Origin: Candidatus Falkowbacteria bacterium UBA2355
Lineage (GTDB): Bacteria; Patescibacteriota; Patescibacteriia; Patescibacteriales; Patescibacteriaceae
Assembly (NCBI GenBank): GCA_002344425.1
Contig: DDTV01000014.1
Location: 444 to 55,672, forward strand
Direction of reading: 5' to 3'
DNA length: 55,229 nt
Notes under the pieces: model-generated
The model's input: the letters and a program-made list of their open reading frames with translations, nothing else
Database searches by the model: none
Told to the model about the DNA's origin: nothing
Translations under genes and position numbers: made by a program
Shown: positions 1 to 7,018 of the stretch, one piece after another
How positions within the stretch are numbered: the stretch's first letter is position 1
Layout of the letters: every line of letters starts with the position of its first letter

Positions 1-1
1 G

Positions 2-217
2 GTCGATATGTTGATTGTCGGCGAATTTAGCAAGGAAAAAGTAGCGAAGCTGGTCCGCGATTTGGAAGATGAGTTGGTGAATGAAGTAAATTATGCTGTT
101 TTAAGCGAAGAAGAATTCCGCTATCGCCAACAAGTTACCGACGTTTTCCTTTACAGCGTCTTGGAAAGTAAAAAGATAGTTGTAGTGGATGATAGAGGAT
201 ACATGCGAATGAGTTAG
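2..217 (+). CDS. C-terminal fragment of a nucleotidyltransferase-type protein (5' cut by window)
   Basis: The reading frame is already open at base 2 (Val-Asp before the first Met), so the gene probably begins upstream of the window. The visible part, VDMLIVGEF followed by KVAKLVRDLEDELVNEVNYAVLSE and ending VLESKKIVVVDD, follows the pattern of the nucleotidyltransferase-like domain found at the C-terminus of winged-helix regulators: a hydrophobic strand with Asp, an acidic helix, 'INY..LS..E', and a final strand ending in small polar residues. Its stop codon overlaps the stop codon of the convergent gene at 214-570. Family assignment is from pattern memory. The N-terminal half, which would show a DNA-binding domain or the catalytic GS motif, is not in view. 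Confidence 0.6.
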   Translation, partial: VDMLIVGEFSKEKVAKLVRDLEDELVNEVNYAVLSEEEFRYRQQVTDVFLYSVLESKKIVVVDDRGYMRMS

Positions 218-570
218 ACATGAAAGCCGTGCGCATAATCTCCAAAGCCGATGCCAAAAGTTTTGGCCCAGATATCTACCGAAGTCCAGCCGTCTTCGGT
301 TTTTATTTTTAAATATTGATGAGGCGAGACATACCACAGTAAGGTCCAGCGCTTTTTTATGTCTTTTTTTGAAAAAAGCCCGCTTGCTAGAAGCTCTTCT
401 TTAAATAGACGGTTAATGTTGGTACAGTGCATTGCGCCTGATTTGGCGCGGAGTTTTTGTATAGAAGGCTCAAACAATTCAAATAAATGGGTCAGGGTAT
501 AGAGCCTTTCCCCGTGATATCTTTGCGAAAATAAGCCGTAAGATATTAAAAGTTGTTCCTTTTTTGTCAT
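214..570 (-). CDS. small protein with a transglutaminase-like Cys/His/Asp pattern
   Basis: A 118-aa protein with no signal peptide or membrane segment. It shows a Cys in 'AMHCTNINRLF', a His in 'VSPHQYLKI' and an Asp in 'GWTSVDIWA', in that order and at roughly the spacing of a transglutaminase-like (papain-fold) core: Cys opening a helix, then His and Asp on adjacent strands, followed by a Gly/aromatic-rich tail. This is a motif reading, and the protein is short for a complete transglutaminase domain. It lies divergent from the Wzz-like gene and convergent with the fragment at 2-217, whose stop it overlaps. No Shine-Dalgarno sequence precedes the ATG. It could also be an unrelated small protein. 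Confidence 0.55.
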   Translation of the reverse strand: MTKKEQLLISYGLFSQRYHGERLYTLTHLFELFEPSIQKLRAKSGAMHCTNINRLFKEELLASGLFSKKDIKKRWTLLWYVSPHQYLKIKTEDGWTSVDIWAKTFGIGFGDYAHGFHV

Positions 571-629
571 AATTAGCCCTAAGCGGCGTTATATAATAAT
601 AGCCTAAAAATGCTGATTTTTATAGGATA

Positions 630-658
630 TTGACAGTATTTTAATAATATGCTATAGT
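630..658 (+). promoter_or_regulatory. sigma70-type promoter of the glycan locus (wzz-like gene)
   Basis: TTGACA at 630-635 and TATAGT at 653-658 are separated by exactly 17 bp. The expected start is near 665, giving a leader of about 23 nt before the ATG at 688. There is no ribosome-binding site in that leader. Confidence 0.8.
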
Positions 659-687
659 AATGGTCATATTAATAAAAACATTCTGTT

Positions 688-1458
688 ATGGAACTTCACG
701 ATTTCATCAATCTAGTCGCGCGCAAGCGTAAAACCGTTTTCGGTATTATCGCGCTTTTTATAATTTTAGGCGCCGGCATCATCGCCGTTCAGCGATTTAA
801 ATACAGCTCCAAGTCGCAACTTTTGGTTGTTCAGGAGTACAACCGTACTGTTGACGCTTATACGGCTTCAAAGTCAAACGAATATCTTTCAAGCGTTCTT
901 GCCAACGTTGTTGTTTCCAACTCTTTCTTTACTAAGGTAACCGAAGCCGGTTTTGATATTAATACGTCTTACTTCGGCGATAATACTAAGGATCAAATGA
1001 AAGAATGGAACCGTACGGTCAGCGCTAAAAGCATCAGCGACTCAGGTATCATTTCAGTAGTTGTCTATCATCCCGACCGTTCTCAGGCCGAAAAGATTGA
1101 TCGCGCTATTAATCATGTTTTAATGACGCAGAACGCCGCTTACCACGGTTCAGGCGATACGGTTAAGGTTCGTTTGATTGACCAACCGATTACTTCGACT
1201 CTGCCGGTTAAGCCCGATATCTTTTTGACTATGGCTTTGGCTATTGCGCTCGGTTTCGTCACTAGCTTGATTTATATTTATCTTGCTCCGACGCCCGCTT
1301 TGCGCACGGCGCATCGTTATGGACAGCACGCGCCTTATCGTCATGGTCCCGAATCTAATCAGGATATGATTGGCGAAGGCGGCTATATTGAAGACGTTGC
1401 GCCCCTGTCTCCGGAAGAATTGGTTCGACAGGGCAATATGCGTAATTTGCTAAAATAA
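688..1458 (+). CDS. Wzz-like chain-length determinant / polysaccharide co-polymerase
   Basis: 256 aa. The opening 'MELHDFINLVARKRKT' is typical of Wzz-domain proteins. A first membrane segment lies at about residues 17-34 and a second at about 174-198, with the extracytoplasmic stretch between. Just before the second segment is the Pro-containing sequence 'PVKPDIFLTMA' expected in this family. Such proteins set the length of polysaccharide made by Wzy polymerases, and a Wzy-like gene lies 2.2 kb downstream. After the second segment there is a short cytoplasmic tail without a Walker-type kinase domain, so this is the stand-alone form. It has its own strong promoter and no Shine-Dalgarno sequence. 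Confidence 0.8.
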   Translation: MELHDFINLVARKRKTVFGIIALFIILGAGIIAVQRFKYSSKSQLLVVQEYNRTVDAYTASKSNEYLSSVLANVVVSNSFFTKVTEAGFDINTSYFGDNTKDQMKEWNRTVSAKSISDSGIISVVVYHPDRSQAEKIDRAINHVLMTQNAAYHGSGDTVKVRLIDQPITSTLPVKPDIFLTMALAIALGFVTSLIYIYLAPTPALRTAHRYGQHAPYRHGPESNQDMIGEGGYIEDVAPLSPEELVRQGNMRNLLK

Positions 1459-1486
1459 GCTTTAATTTAAAATACTGCCATTAAAC

Positions 1487-1515
1487 TTGACAGAAACGAG
1501 ACTTAATGGTAGGAT
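1487..1515 (+). promoter_or_regulatory. promoter of secreted-protein pair A
   Basis: TTGACA at 1487-1492 and TAGGAT at 1510-1515 with a 17-bp spacer. The predicted start near 1522 gives a long leader of about 90 nt, unlike the very short leaders of neighbouring host genes. Confidence 0.65.
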
Positions 1516-1548
1516 TGTGGATTAAAGTACACGGTATTTTTAAGTATT

Positions 1549-1613
1549 GGAAAGTAAATTACAATTAAATAAACATATCTCGGCGCAAAAGCCGAAAGGA
1601 GAAAATTAAATTG
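1549..1613 (+). promoter_or_regulatory. structured leader and strong Shine-Dalgarno with TTG start (pair A)
   Basis: The leader carries GGAAAGTAAAT (1549-1559), a small hairpin (TCGGC 1580-1584 with GCCGA 1591-1595) that abuts the ribosome-binding site, and AAAGGAG at 1595-1601, nine bases before the TTG start at 1611. The same GGAAAGTAAAT word, the same AAAGGAG with a 9-nt gap and a TTG start recur before pair B at 13529-13572. The match decides the TTG start, since no ATG is well placed. Confidence 0.65.
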
Positions 1614-2669
1614 AAAACATTAGCAATAGCTTGTTTCTTTTGTTTTTGCGCCAGCGTACTGGCACAAACGCAGTCAGATACTTTGGTGGTGAAAGACCCG
1701 CCTAAAGTATCACAGCAGGAAAACAAAGTTTCCACTTTCTTTGACGATAAGTCAGGGGGATTTTTCGATAAACAGAAAGATAACTCCGGGCTTAAATTAA
1801 AAGAAGGCAAACAGGAAACAAAGACAGAATCTAATAGCAGCGACAATTATTTCCGCAGGAGAAACTTTATCCAAGCTCAATTTCATTATGTGCAATCAGA
1901 AAATGATTACACGCAGATGAGCGGTATGGGCGGCTATTTATCTGTAAGTCAAAAATCTGTTGTCGGCAATTATGTCGGTGCAGGTATTTTTGGCGGAGAA
2001 TATAATTGGAAACTTGACCGCAGCTCAGATCCGGATTTTTATTATGATTGGAGATTCAAAGGTGAAGTTAAAGAGTACGGCGCTCACGTAATTTTCCATT
2101 CAAGTACAAAAAACGAATTGGACAATTATAGAGCAGTTAAGCTCGGATTCACTATGACCGAAGATAATACTGAAGGCGGATTTGACGAAGAAATTCATTA
2201 CAAGCGCAAAGATAAATATACAAGAATTTTCGGCGGCTTGGAATGGACATTATTCAGAAATGACGACAGACATGTTGCTTCAATGGTTAACTGCCTGCTC
2301 TATCTATATGTACCCTTGGCCCAGACAACTGAGCTCAGGATTGATGGAGAAAAGCAGAAAACCGAAAAACTCGATAAAAGAAAGATATTTTTTGAGAGTG
2401 AAGTTGCATTGCTGAGTTTTCCTTTATTCAGTAAATCTTCCGGAATTACAGTTGGCCCGGTCTTCAATTTTTCTCATGAAGGCAAGGCAAAGAATACTTA
2501 TGCGCTGGGCGGCACATTCAGGTTATATATCAAATACAATGAAGCCATAAAGGTCCAGTACAAGTTTTTGGTTGATCCCAGTGACGAAGATAAAACAAAC
2601 ACGACACCATTCATTCTTGTGAATGTTGACGGGTTTGCACTTCTGCGTGCTACGGGAATAGTTAAGTAA
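1611..2669 (+). CDS. secreted protein, possibly beta-barrel-like, unknown function (pair A, first gene)
   Basis: 352 aa starting at TTG behind AAAGGAG. A signal peptide (about residues 1-19) ends 'SVLAQ', with likely cleavage before Gln. Residues 20-85 are polar and low in complexity. From about residue 88 the protein is a run of alternating aromatic/hydrophobic strands separated by charged turns, for example 'YVGAGIFGGEYNWKL', 'YRAVKLGFTM' and 'RIFGGLEWTLF'. That texture resembles a membrane beta-barrel or large beta-sandwich of a diderm. No family was recognised. AGA/AGG arginine codons are commoner here than in neighbouring glycan genes, which favour CGC/CGT. Together with its own promoter and ribosome-binding site, this suggests acquisition by transfer. 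It is followed 58 bases later by a second secreted protein. Confidence 0.75.
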   Translation: MKTLAIACFFCFCASVLAQTQSDTLVVKDPPKVSQQENKVSTFFDDKSGGFFDKQKDNSGLKLKEGKQETKTESNSSDNYFRRRNFIQAQFHYVQSENDYTQMSGMGGYLSVSQKSVVGNYVGAGIFGGEYNWKLDRSSDPDFYYDWRFKGEVKEYGAHVIFHSSTKNELDNYRAVKLGFTMTEDNTEGGFDEEIHYKRKDKYTRIFGGLEWTLFRNDDRHVASMVNCLLYLYVPLAQTTELRIDGEKQKTEKLDKRKIFFESEVALLSFPLFSKSSGITVGPVFNFSHEGKAKNTYALGGTFRLYIKYNEAIKVQYKFLVDPSDEDKTNTTPFILVNVDGFALLRATGIVK

Positions 2670-2727
2670 AAAGTTTAAACATAACATATTTTATAAAACG
2701 ATTCATAAAAAAAAGAGGACTCAAAAA

Positions 2728-3492
2728 ATGAAAAAATTTAATTTCAAGCCGTTACTGGCACTTCTGTTAGTAGCTGCATTATCAACTACAGGCTATGTCT
2801 GCACTTCCGGTAGCTCAGATGATAATAAAGATGCTGAAAAGAAGAACCAGAAAACTGAGGAGTTCAACTCCACCGTTGATTCAAAGAAGCAGATACAAAC
2901 CCAGGATGTATCAAAGCTGACCGATATAGAAGCAATGGATATGGTTAGGGGAATGAGCAGGCAGCAGAAAACCGATCTGGTAAAATGGGATGCTCAAAAA
3001 AGGACATGGACGATCAATAAATTGATTATGCAGTTAATCGGCAGGTTTGATAAAAAAACCGGCATAAGAACTGTATACAATCCATCAAAACCTGTTACTC
3101 TGTTCTTTGGTGAAGATGGCGGCTCTTCTGACTATACAGGAAACGCATGGCTTGCTTGGTGGAAACAAATCAGCCCAAGCCAATATCCTCAGTGGGAACT
3201 TAAAAGAGATAATGCAGGTGATTTTACTTATACTTATCCTGAAGGCGCAAGTTTGTTGGAAATTTCTTTCGGTCAATACGATACAGACCCCAACGGCTAC
3301 TGCATACCGGATACAAGAGTATTTGCAAAAATCATTGATTGTATTGTTGAAAGAGAGCCAGGCAGCGCTGAAGGATGGGCACCATGGTGGTTGAATACGG
3401 AGCGAGGCAGAGGCACACTCAGAGCTCCTGGATTCATTAAATACCAGGGCAAGGGTACTTGGCAGGCAAGTGAATTTGATTACAGCATGTAG
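2728..3492 (+). CDS. exported protein of unknown function (pair A, second gene)
   Basis: 254 aa behind an AGAGGA site eight bases upstream of the ATG. A hydrophobic N-terminus (about residues 8-24) ends 'TTGYVCTSGSS'. The Cys could be a weak lipobox, but the canonical Leu-Ala-Gly is absent, so lipoprotein status is uncertain. Residues 30-60 are a charged, Lys/Glu/Gln-rich linker. The rest is a soluble, Trp-rich domain ('WLAWWKQISPSQYPQWEL', 'GWAPWWLNTERGRGTL'). No known motif was found. The gene ends just before a strong terminator that closes the transcription unit, so the two pair-A proteins probably act together outside the membrane. Confidence 0.75.
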   Translation: MKKFNFKPLLALLLVAALSTTGYVCTSGSSDDNKDAEKKNQKTEEFNSTVDSKKQIQTQDVSKLTDIEAMDMVRGMSRQQKTDLVKWDAQKRTWTINKLIMQLIGRFDKKTGIRTVYNPSKPVTLFFGEDGGSSDYTGNAWLAWWKQISPSQYPQWELKRDNAGDFTYTYPEGASLLEISFGQYDTDPNGYCIPDTRVFAKIIDCIVEREPGSAEGWAPWWLNTERGRGTLRAPGFIKYQGKGTWQASEFDYSM

Positions 3493-3523
3493 CACATCTT
3501 AAAAAATCTAAAGATTAGATTAA

Positions 3524-3563
3524 GGGCACTCAGTAGAAAAACTACATGAGTGCCTGTTTTTTT
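3524..3563 (+). terminator. rho-independent terminator of pair A
   Basis: GGCACTC (3525-3531) pairs with GAGTGCC (3548-3554), with a further GTAG/CTAC stem inside and an A-rich loop. Seven T follow at 3557-3563. It ends 13 bases before the -35 of the next promoter. Confidence 0.85.
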
Positions 3564-3576
3564 ATCTAATTTTTCT

Positions 3577-3605
3577 TTGACATTAGCAAATAAATGTGTT
3601 ACTAT
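3577..3605 (+). promoter_or_regulatory. promoter of the wzy-GT2-GT4-GHL15 operon
   Basis: TTGACA (3577-3582) and TACTAT (3600-3605), 17-bp spacer. The expected start near 3612 gives a leader of about 13 nt before the ATG at 3625. This rules out an upstream in-frame GTG at 3550, which lies inside the preceding terminator. Confidence 0.8.
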
Positions 3606-3624
3606 AGGCTTATATTTATTGATT

Positions 3625-4977
3625 ATGAAAGACTCCCGAAAAGGAATCATTTTTCTATTCATCGGTGCCATTATACTTTTTATTCTAACCGCTACGGGCG
3701 CATTAAACGCTTACGCGGCTTTTGCTTTGGCCGCCGTTGTCGCGGCATATTTTTTACTGAATCGTCAGATTTGGATTTTGTTGGTTGCGACGCCCCTGGC
3801 GCTTATACCGGGACAATTCATTCATTTCGAAGTTCAGCCTAACTGGATTTATGATTTAAGTTTGGCGGAAATATTTTTAGCCGGCGGACTTTTAATGTTC
3901 GGTCTGCACTTTTTAATTAATTATCCGAAAGTTCCGGTCAGGTTCGGTAAAATAGGTTGGTGGCTTTTGGCTTACGGAATTTTAGCCGCCTTATCTTTCT
4001 TTTATATTAATGATACTCAACTCTATGTTGCCGGATTGAAGGTTTTGGTCTTTAGCTTGGCCGCCTACTTTTTAGCGATTAATCTTCTTGACTCAGCTTT
4101 TAAACTAAAAACTTTCTTTTATTCATTGGCATTAACCGCAATTATATTAAGCATCCAAATTTTCGTGATGTTCTACGGTTTGGGTTTTTCCAATGATTTG
4201 TTTTTTAACCGCAGTGAAATAATGATTGCTTACGGTCCGATTGCTTTGGTTTCCGCGACCTTGGCGTTTATTCTCCCTCTCTTGCTCGGATTTTATTTTT
4301 ATCTTGATATCAATGAGAAGGGCCGGATTATTTTTTTGTTGGCATTTATTTTAGGCGCCGCTGCAGTTTTTATTATTTTAGGCAAAGCGGCTATTTTATC
4401 TTTATCCATCGCCTTGGTTTATTTCATTCGTAAACTCAAAGGCAAAAGATTGGGTTTGTTACTATTCTTCTTTTGCTTTGCTTTGATAACTTATGCGATC
4501 TTCTCTCAATACGCCAGCGGTTTGGTAAGCAGAATCGGCTCGACTTTCATTGATAAAAATACCGAGGCGCGCCTTGAAGAATATAGAGTGGCTTTCCGAA
4601 TCGTTCAAGAACGACCTTTGCTCGGCGTCGGTTCCGGACAGCAATTGGCTTATTATCAGCGCTATATCAACCCTGATTATCGTAAATTGATTAACAACTA
4701 TGTAACGCAAGCGGCGGTCGATTACGGACTTGTCGGCTTGGCAATTTTTGCCGTCTTACTGTGGTCTATTTTTGGGCAAAGCCGTCATCTGACAAAACGC
4801 CTGAGCGGTGATTCGAAGGTTATCGGTCGAGCTCTAAATGCCAGCCTGATTGTCGCCGCCATTAACGGTTTGTTTGAAGTAACGGTCTTTACGCTTTTTT
4901 ACGCTATCTTTTTATGGTTATTAATCGGTTTGGCCTCGATTATAAAATATGGAAAAATTGACGGTTATCATAATTAA
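3625..4977 (+). CDS. Wzy-like O-antigen polymerase/ligase family membrane protein
   Basis: 450 aa with about 10-12 hydrophobic helices throughout. Near the C-terminal third is the family's extracytoplasmic loop: 'ARLEEYRVAFRIVQERPLLG' followed by 'VGSGQQLAYY', which matches the Wzy_C/WaaL pattern of Arg/Glu then 'RPxxGxG'. These proteins join lipid-linked oligosaccharide repeats into polymer, or ligate them, on the outer face of the membrane. Placement after a Wzz-like gene and before glycosyltransferases favours the polymerase role. The ATG at 3625 is chosen from the promoter position. The 3' end overlaps the next gene by 29 bases, implying coupled translation. Confidence 0.8.
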   Translation: MKDSRKGIIFLFIGAIILFILTATGALNAYAAFALAAVVAAYFLLNRQIWILLVATPLALIPGQFIHFEVQPNWIYDLSLAEIFLAGGLLMFGLHFLINYPKVPVRFGKIGWWLLAYGILAALSFFYINDTQLYVAGLKVLVFSLAAYFLAINLLDSAFKLKTFFYSLALTAIILSIQIFVMFYGLGFSNDLFFNRSEIMIAYGPIALVSATLAFILPLLLGFYFYLDINEKGRIIFLLAFILGAAAVFIILGKAAILSLSIALVYFIRKLKGKRLGLLLFFFCFALITYAIFSQYASGLVSRIGSTFIDKNTEARLEEYRVAFRIVQERPLLGVGSGQQLAYYQRYINPDYRKLINNYVTQAAVDYGLVGLAIFAVLLWSIFGQSRHLTKRLSGDSKVIGRALNASLIVAAINGLFEVTVFTLFYAIFLWLLIGLASIIKYGKIDGYHN

Positions 4978-5791
4978 TTACAATACGGCCGAGACGACCG
5001 AGAAGGCGATAAAGGCTTTTCGTAGCGCCGAGCCTTCGCTCGATGCCCGATTTATTCTAATCGACAACGGTTCGACGCCCGCAATGCAATGGTCAGATGA
5101 AGACAATCGTCTGATGCTGATCAGAAACAACGAGAACAAGGGCTTTGCCGCAGCCGCCAACCAAGGGTTGAAATTAGCGGAAACGGAATATTCACTTTTG
5201 CTTAATTCCGATGTCTTTATAAAACCGGGTTCGATTTCCGCTTTATTGCGTTATCTCAAGGCCAACCCCGCTGTCGGCATTATCGGTCCACAGCTTTTAT
5301 TTCCTAACGGAGATTTTCAGCCGAGTTGCGGCCGCTTCCCAAATTTAATCAGGGAATTTTTCAGATTTTCTCTTTTAGGTAAAATTTTCCCTTTTGATAC
5401 GGTTATTTATAAAACTATTTTTAATCGCAGTTTTTTTAAGAAAGCTCAAAATATTGATTGGATCAGCGGTGCATGTCTAATGCTAAAATCGGAAGTCTTG
5501 AAAAAAATCGGCTATCTTGATGAAGGCTTTTTCTTCGGAGTGGAAGATTTTGATTTTTGCCGCCGAGCCAAATCGGCCGGATTTAAGATTGTATATTTCC
5601 CCGAAGCGATTGCTCTGCATCATCACGGACTATCTTCGGGCGGACATCGCTCGGTAAAGAGTCTTTTGTTTGAGCGCCAAGGCATGCTCTATCTTCTAAA
5701 AAAACATTGGCCGCAGAAGAAGGCTTTGCGAGCCTTTGTGGCTTTTATGTACGTTATTAAAATTTCCCTGCGTCGTTTATTGGGTTTATAA
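4949..5791 (+). CDS. GT2 family glycosyltransferase (rhamnosyltransferase-like)
   Basis: 280 aa. GT-A fold signature: 'VIIINYNTAETTEKAI' at the N-terminus, 'FILIDNGSTP', 'RNNENKGFAAAANQGL', and the metal-binding region 'LLLNSDVFI' at about residues 82-90. Further on are 'WISGACLMLKSEVLKKIGY' and 'FFGVEDFDFCRRAKSAGF', the acceptor/catalytic 'ED' region typical of WbbL-type rhamnosyltransferases. It has no real membrane domain and would act at the inner face of the membrane on lipid-linked acceptors. It overlaps the polymerase gene and lies 3 bases before the next glycosyltransferase. The sugar specificity cannot be read from sequence. Confidence 0.85.
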   Translation: MEKLTVIIINYNTAETTEKAIKAFRSAEPSLDARFILIDNGSTPAMQWSDEDNRLMLIRNNENKGFAAAANQGLKLAETEYSLLLNSDVFIKPGSISALLRYLKANPAVGIIGPQLLFPNGDFQPSCGRFPNLIREFFRFSLLGKIFPFDTVIYKTIFNRSFFKKAQNIDWISGACLMLKSEVLKKIGYLDEGFFFGVEDFDFCRRAKSAGFKIVYFPEAIALHHHGLSSGGHRSVKSLLFERQGMLYLLKKHWPQKKALRAFVAFMYVIKISLRRLLGL

Positions 5792-5794
5792 ATT

Positions 5795-7018
5795 ATGAAA
5801 GTTCTTCAGGTTAACAAATTCAATTACTTGCGAGGCGGAGCGGATAAATATTTTTTGGCCATATCCGACAAGCTTCGTGCCGAGGGACATGAGGTGGCTG
5901 AATTTTGCATGCATCACCCGAATAATCGACCTTCGCAATGGTCGCAGTATTTTGTCAGCCGCGTCAGTTTTAATGAAGCGAAGTTGCGAGACAAACTGAT
6001 CGCCCCTTTTCGTATACTCTACAGTTTCGAGGCCAAGCGAAAATTCAAACGTTTGATAGAGGCTTTTAAGCCGGACATTATTCATGCTCATAATATTTAT
6101 CACCAGTTGTCTCCGTCGATTTTGAGCGTTGCCAAACAATATAATATTCCGGTAATTATGCATCTGCATGATTATAAATTGATTTGCCCTAATTATCAGA
6201 TGCTTTGCGGTTCGAAAATTTGCGAAGCTTGCGCGGCGCCGCATTACTACCGCTGTTTCTTTAAGAAATGCTTCCAAAATTCTTACTTCAAAAGTTTATT
6301 GGTGACCTTGGAAATGTATTTACATCATTCGATTTTGAAAATTTACGAAAAGAATGTCGATTTATACATCGCGCCGAGCCGCTTTATGAAAGATATTTGC
6401 GTTCGACACGGCGTTGATCCCGAACGAATTAAAGTCATGTATAACTTCATCGACCAAGCTTTGCCGGCCAGAAAGATAAAGCCGGAAAATTATATATTAT
6501 ATCTCGGCCGTTTATCAGCTGAAAAAGGCCTGCCGGTTGCCATTGAAGCTCTTGCCAAGACAAAGACGGCTTTGAACTTTAAAATCGCCGGCGCCGGTCA
6601 CGAAGCCATTGTTTGCCGCAATCTGGCTAAAAAATTACGCATTGATAATCGCATTGAAATGTTGGGCTATGTTTTCGGAAAAAAACTCGAGACTTTGATT
6701 GATAAAGCTCTGGCCATTGTCATACCTTCCGTTTGGTATGAAAATATGCCCTTTGCCATGTTGGAAGCTATGGCGCTCGGTAAAGTCGTTATTGCTTCGC
6801 GTATCGGCGGGTTGCCGGAATTGATCAAGCATGGGGAGAATGGTTTTTTGTTCACTATGGGAGACAGTCTTGATTTGTCAAAAATATTGAATGATTTGGA
6901 ATCGCTTAATGTCGCCGAGATAGGGGAGCGCGCCCGTCTTTCGGTAGGCCATTTGACTTTAGATAATCATTATCGGGATTTGATGAATCTGTATCAAGAG
7001 TATGTTAAGAAAACTTAA
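5795..7018 (+). CDS. GT4 family glycosyltransferase with Cys-rich insert
   Basis: 407 aa. N-terminal Rossmann half begins 'MKVLQVNKFNYLRGGADKYF'. The C-terminal half has 'ILYLGRLSAEKGLPVAIEAL' and the donor-binding EX7E-type region 'PFAMLEAMALGKVVIASRIG'. Residues about 129-160 hold an insert with six cysteines (CPN...LCGSK-ICEAC-...YYRC-FFKKC) that looks like a metal-binding or disulfide knuckle; a similar insert occurs in some GT4 enzymes. The gene follows the GT2 by 3 bases and overlaps the next gene by 17, so it belongs to the same operon. Donor and acceptor are unknown. Confidence 0.85.
   Translation: MKVLQVNKFNYLRGGADKYFLAISDKLRAEGHEVAEFCMHHPNNRPSQWSQYFVSRVSFNEAKLRDKLIAPFRILYSFEAKRKFKRLIEAFKPDIIHAHNIYHQLSPSILSVAKQYNIPVIMHLHDYKLICPNYQMLCGSKICEACAAPHYYRCFFKKCFQNSYFKSLLVTLEMYLHHSILKIYEKNVDLYIAPSRFMKDICVRHGVDPERIKVMYNFIDQALPARKIKPENYILYLGRLSAEKGLPVAIEALAKTKTALNFKIAGAGHEAIVCRNLAKKLRIDNRIEMLGYVFGKKLETLIDKALAIVIPSVWYENMPFAMLEAMALGKVVIASRIGGLPELIKHGENGFLFTMGDSLDLSKILNDLESLNVAEIGERARLSVGHLTLDNHYRDLMNLYQEYVKKT

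Noticed and set aside
1522..1611. Riboswitch in the long leader of pair A
   Set aside because: Only one small hairpin is visible and no known aptamer core; the secreted products do not suggest a metabolite-controlled gene.
3550..3624. Upstream GTG extension of the Wzy-like protein
   Set aside because: The GTG lies inside the pair A terminator and upstream of the promoter at 3577-3605, so it cannot be on the transcript from that promoter.
5786..6277. Minus-strand open frame of 163 codons over the start of the GT4 gene
   Set aside because: The plus strand codes for a well-conserved GT4 in an overlapping operon; the antisense frame shows no family features.
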